Part shown: positions 5,406 through 7,592 of the stretch, one piece after another
Numbering within the stretch: position 1 is the stretch's first letter
Layout: each line of letters begins with the position of its first letter
From: Treponema sp.
Lineage (GTDB): Bacteria; Spirochaetota; Spirochaetia; Treponematales; Breznakiellaceae
Assembly: GCA_020216655.1 (NCBI GenBank)
Contig: JAIWNU010000189.1
Location: 1 to 7,592 of the forward strand
Direction of reading: 5' to 3'
Length of the DNA stretch: 7,592 nt
The notes under the pieces: generated by a model
Database searches by the model: none
Seen by the model: the letters and a program-made list of their open reading frames with translations, nothing else
Told to the model about the DNA's origin: nothing
Program-made: the position numbers and the translations under genes

Positions 5406-6860
5406 ATGGTTACCATAGAACAATTAAGCCGCTGGCTTATCACCCTCGAAGGCTTGACACTTTTTGGCAACATACGAAAGCACCGGACTATACAAAAGTT
5501 TATTAATCTCTGCGAAACGCTTCTTGTAATAATAGACCAGGACAGAACCGTTAAAATAGAACAAAGCCCTGTTATAAGCCTCGCGCAACAGCGAAACCTT
5601 GCACGGGCCTGGGCAGAATTCCTAGAAGCCCTGTTCATCAATATAAATCCACAAAAACCTGTCATTGACTGGGAGGCCCATATAGTGCACCTGGTCCTCG
5701 AAGACGAAAACCCCTTTACTCTTGCTTTGGAACACAACGCTCCTTCCCAGCTGCCTCAGGCAATGCTCGCCCTGGCTAAATCAGATCTGGAAAAGCTCCA
5801 GGAGCTTGCAAGTCTTGACACCACACTCCTTGCTGAAACGGTATCGGCCCTGGTCAATAAGCCGCGTGAAGCAGCCTTGCGTCATGCAGACATCATTTCG
5901 GGACCTGGAGATAAAACCAGTATTAATATGCATCCAGAACATACTTGGCCGCAGTTTTTTGCACCCGATCAGTCATGGTCCGCTTCTATAGATGCTTTTG
6001 GCCGATGGATTCATACCCACGGAGCTGGTATGTTGGGTCAGCACCATGCCTTTATATGGAAACACCGCCATAACGCTTCGAATTCTTTGGTGGCTGAGGA
6101 GTATCTATCTCCTGTTCTTAATGCAGATACGGTTTCTCTGGATGACCTTTCTGGATACGATGAACAGCGGTCTGTGGTATTAGAAAACACCCGCCGTTTT
6201 GTAGAAGGAAAGGCAGCGAATAATCTGCTTCTCTACGGCGACCGGGGTACAGGTAAGTCCGCCACCGTAAAAGCGGTATGCCGGGCCTTTGAGGACCGGG
6301 GCCTTAAACTTATTGAGGTCCGTAAACGGGACCTCATGCATTTTGAGACCATTGCAGAAACCCTTTCCAGCAGGGGACTCAAGTTTGTCCTTTTTATTGA
6401 CGACCTCTCCTTTGAGGAAACCGATGACACCTTTACAGGTCTTAAGGCGCTACTGGAAGGGGGCTTAGAGCGGCGGCCTAACAACATGGTCATTTATGCC
6501 ACGAGCAATCGCCGGCACCTGGTAAAAGAACGCTTTGCAGACCGTCCAACAACCGCCATGGCGGCCGAAGCTCAAGCAACCGGAGACGTGCGGGCCTTTG
6601 ATACCATGCAGGAACAGCTATCGCTCGCAGACCGTTTTGGTGTCACTGTAGTCTTTACCGCCCCTACCCAGGAAGAGTATCTAGCTATCGTGGAGGCCAT
6701 CGCAGCACGGCGGGACCTCTTACCACAGGGAGACCTGGCACGGCAGCAATTCAGGCAGAATGCACTTCGCTGGGAGCGATGGTTCAATGGCCGCTCCCCA
6801 AGAACTGCCCAGCAGTTTGTGGACTGGCTTTCGGGAGGAGAAGGATTTCCCTGGGATTAA
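5406..6860 (+). CDS. DUF815-family AAA-type ATPase
   Basis: A P-loop ATPase of the DUF815 family (Pfam PF05673), whose cellular role is not established. Numbered from the ATG at 5406 (484 residues), the C-terminal half carries Walker A GDRGTGKS (278-285), Walker B VLFIDDLSFEE (328-338), a sensor-like stretch IYATSNRRHL (363-372) and LSLADRFG (405-412), all in the family's usual order and spacing. The first 230 or so residues form an N-terminal region with no motif I recognise; longer DUF815 proteins often have such an extension. No membrane segment or signal peptide is evident. The start is uncertain: an in-frame GTG at 5307 lies inside a terminator stem-loop, an ATG at 5343 lies upstream of the predicted promoter, and none of the three has a good ribosome site. 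ATG 5406 is preferred because the protein then starts right after the promoter. The gene follows rnfB in the same direction but behind terminators, so it is probably a separate unit. Confidence 0.88.
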   Translation: MVTIEQLSRWLITLEGLTLFGNIRKHRTIQKFINLCETLLVIIDQDRTVKIEQSPVISLAQQRNLARAWAEFLEALFININPQKPVIDWEAHIVHLVLEDENPFTLALEHNAPSQLPQAMLALAKSDLEKLQELASLDTTLLAETVSALVNKPREAALRHADIISGPGDKTSINMHPEHTWPQFFAPDQSWSASIDAFGRWIHTHGAGMLGQHHAFIWKHRHNASNSLVAEEYLSPVLNADTVSLDDLSGYDEQRSVVLENTRRFVEGKAANNLLLYGDRGTGKSATVKAVCRAFEDRGLKLIEVRKRDLMHFETIAETLSSRGLKFVLFIDDLSFEETDDTFTGLKALLEGGLERRPNNMVIYATSNRRHLVKERFADRPTTAMAAEAQATGDVRAFDTMQEQLSLADRFGVTVVFTAPTQEEYLAIVEAIAARRDLLPQGDLARQQFRQNALRWERWFNGRSPRTAQQFVDWLSGGEGFPWD

Positions 6861-6876
6861 ACGCCTAAAAAAACAA

Positions 6877-6913
6877 AGGGGGATGTCTGAGAAGTATTCA
6901 TGGACATCCCCTT
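6877..6913. terminator. Long hairpin between convergent genes (terminator)
   Basis: Bases 6877-6889 pair with 6901-6913 (core GGGGATGTC with GACATCCCC, plus flanking A-T and G-U pairs). After one A-A mismatch, GAA/TTC (6891-6893 with 6897-6899) closes a 3-base loop. Read on the - strand, the stem is followed by TTTGTTTTTTT, a strong U-run, so it should terminate the transporter transcript. On the + strand only a mixed T/A tail follows, so termination of the ATPase transcript is less certain. Confidence 0.7.
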
Positions 6914-6927
6914 GATTATATATTAAA

Positions 6928-6944
6928 CGTTCCCGCTGGGAACG
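6928..6944. repeat. Perfect short hairpin CGTTCCC/GGGAACG
   Basis: CGTTCCC (6928-6934) and GGGAACG (6938-6944) are exact inverted copies around GCT. On the - strand the stem is followed by TTTAATATATAATC, which resembles a weak terminator. It lies between the transporter stop codon and the long hairpin at 6877-6913, in the likely 3' untranslated part of the transporter transcript. Confidence 0.6.
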
Positions 6945-6950
6945 CGCGAG

Positions 6951-6976
6951 GCTACGGACAAGTTATGGTCCGCAGC
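6951..6976. repeat. Imperfect palindrome in the transporter 3' region
   Basis: GCTaCGGAC (6951-6959) and GTCCGcAGC (6968-6976) pair at eight of nine positions around an 8-base loop. It stands just beside the CGTTCCC hairpin and 4 bases from a perfect 10-base palindrome, ATAAGCTTAT (6981-6990). The GC-rich stems contrast with the AT-rich surroundings. This could be a small dispersed repeat of the REP type, or simply mRNA-stabilising structure. Confidence 0.5.
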
Positions 6977-6998
6977 AACAATAAGCTTATAACAAAAT

Positions 6999-7592
6999 TT
7001 AACCATGTTCAATAGGCTTATTAACAAAGGCTTTACTATTCAACAATATAATGATCCCTGTCATCGCGAGAATTGCTATATTAATATACAAGGGGATTCG
7101 GTAATATCCTGTAAGATCCGCCAGGTAACCGCCCATGCCGGGCCCAATAATACCTGCAAGGCCGTAAAATAAAAAACAAATAGGATAGAGTGACGCAAAA
7201 GATTCAGATCCAAAATATTTGGAGATAGCAGCGGCATAAATAACAAAATTGGATCCAAAAAAGAATCCTAAAAGACCAATTAAAGCAAGAATAAACAATG
7301 CGGGAGAGTGAAATACTAATGTTATAGCAGTTATGGTTGAACCGAATAAGGATAACAGGATACTCTTAAAACCAATACGGTCAAATATATGCCCCCAAAA
7401 AATTCTGCCTGCAAAATTGCCAGATGCAAATATGGAAATAGATATTAAAGCCATTTCTTTAGAAAGTCCTAACTCTATTGATATGGGAATCAAATTACCA
7501 TTAACAAGCAGACCAGAAAAGGTACCGGAAAACAGACCCAGGGAAGCTAAAAAGAATGGTTTTGTAAAGACACCTTTATACATACCCTTTGT
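6999..7592 (-). CDS. MFS transporter, oxalate/formate antiporter-like, C-terminal half (partial)
   Basis: The reading frame stays open to the right edge of the window: three codons precede the first visible Met. The visible 197 codons are therefore the 3' part of a gene that continues outside. The protein shows six membrane segments (about residues 10-33, 42-62, 73-90, 94-118, 128-150 and 163-182, counted from the Met at 7583-7581). That matches segments 7-12 of a 12-segment major facilitator. NFAGRIFWGHIFDRIG (56-71) is the second-half motif-A-like loop, and GPGMGGYLADLTGYY (147-161) is typical of the oxalate/formate:H+ antiporter (OFA) branch. The substrate cannot be told from this half; monocarboxylates are plausible. 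Codon usage is much richer in A/T than in the rnf genes. It is convergent with the ATPase gene and ends in TAA at 6999-7001, followed by a strong terminator on its own strand. Confidence 0.85.
   Translation of the reverse strand, partial: TKGMYKGVFTKPFFLASLGLFSGTFSGLLVNGNLIPISIELGLSKEMALISISIFASGNFAGRIFWGHIFDRIGFKSILLSLFGSTITAITLVFHSPALFILALIGLLGFFFGSNFVIYAAAISKYFGSESFASLYPICFLFYGLAGIIGPGMGGYLADLTGYYRIPLYINIAILAMTGIIILLNSKAFVNKPIEHG

Noticed and set aside
1..7592. CRISPR array, tRNA or rRNA genes, insertion sequence
   Set aside because: No regularly spaced repeats, no cloverleaf-like sequence and no transposase frame were seen on either strand. The short palindromes found are too few and too varied to be an array.

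Overview
The window holds a complete six-gene rnf operon in the order rnfC-rnfD-rnfG-rnfE-rnfA-rnfB (216-5251, + strand). It encodes the membrane-bound Rnf complex, which passes electrons between reduced ferredoxin and NAD+ and couples this to Na+ or H+ export. Downstream are a DUF815-family AAA-type ATPase gene (about 5406-6860, + strand) and, convergent to it, the 3' half of a major facilitator transporter gene (6999 to the right edge, - strand).

Layout. Bases 1-215 are an AT-rich control region with two inverted repeats, a good sigma70-type promoter (TTGACG, 17 bp, TATCAT, at 92-120) and a strong Shine-Dalgarno site before rnfC. The rnf genes are packed tightly: D/G and E/A overlap as ATGA, G/E overlaps as GTGA, and C-D and A-B are separated by 21 and 11 bases. 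This is a typical translationally coupled operon. Two terminator-like hairpins follow rnfB (5264-5286 and 5296-5339). The ATPase gene appears to have its own promoter almost on top of its start codon. A long hairpin (6877-6913) separates the ATPase and transporter genes and probably terminates the transporter transcript, perhaps both. Further palindromes lie between it and the transporter stop codon.

How the genes work together. RnfB carries many Cys-rich Fe-S motifs and is the likely ferredoxin entry module. RnfC has the NADH/FMN-binding region and two [4Fe-4S] motifs and is the NAD(H) module. RnfA and RnfE are membrane subunits, each with two conserved Cys that jointly bind a membrane [2Fe-2S] cluster. 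RnfD and RnfG are expected to carry FMN covalently on a Thr. The gene order and the long RnfB with several clusters resemble the Rnf of anaerobes such as Clostridium and Acetobacterium.

Organism. An anaerobic, fermentative or acetogenic bacterium is implied by Rnf plus an oxalate/formate-antiporter-like transporter. The moderate GC content and general look would fit a Treponema-like spirochaete, for example from a gut, but this is inference and no marker in the window proves it. I found no CRISPR array, tRNA, rRNA, transposase or phage gene. The main content is a well-known system. The unusual points are off-consensus flavinylation motifs, the non-coding structures, and the uncharacterised ATPase.
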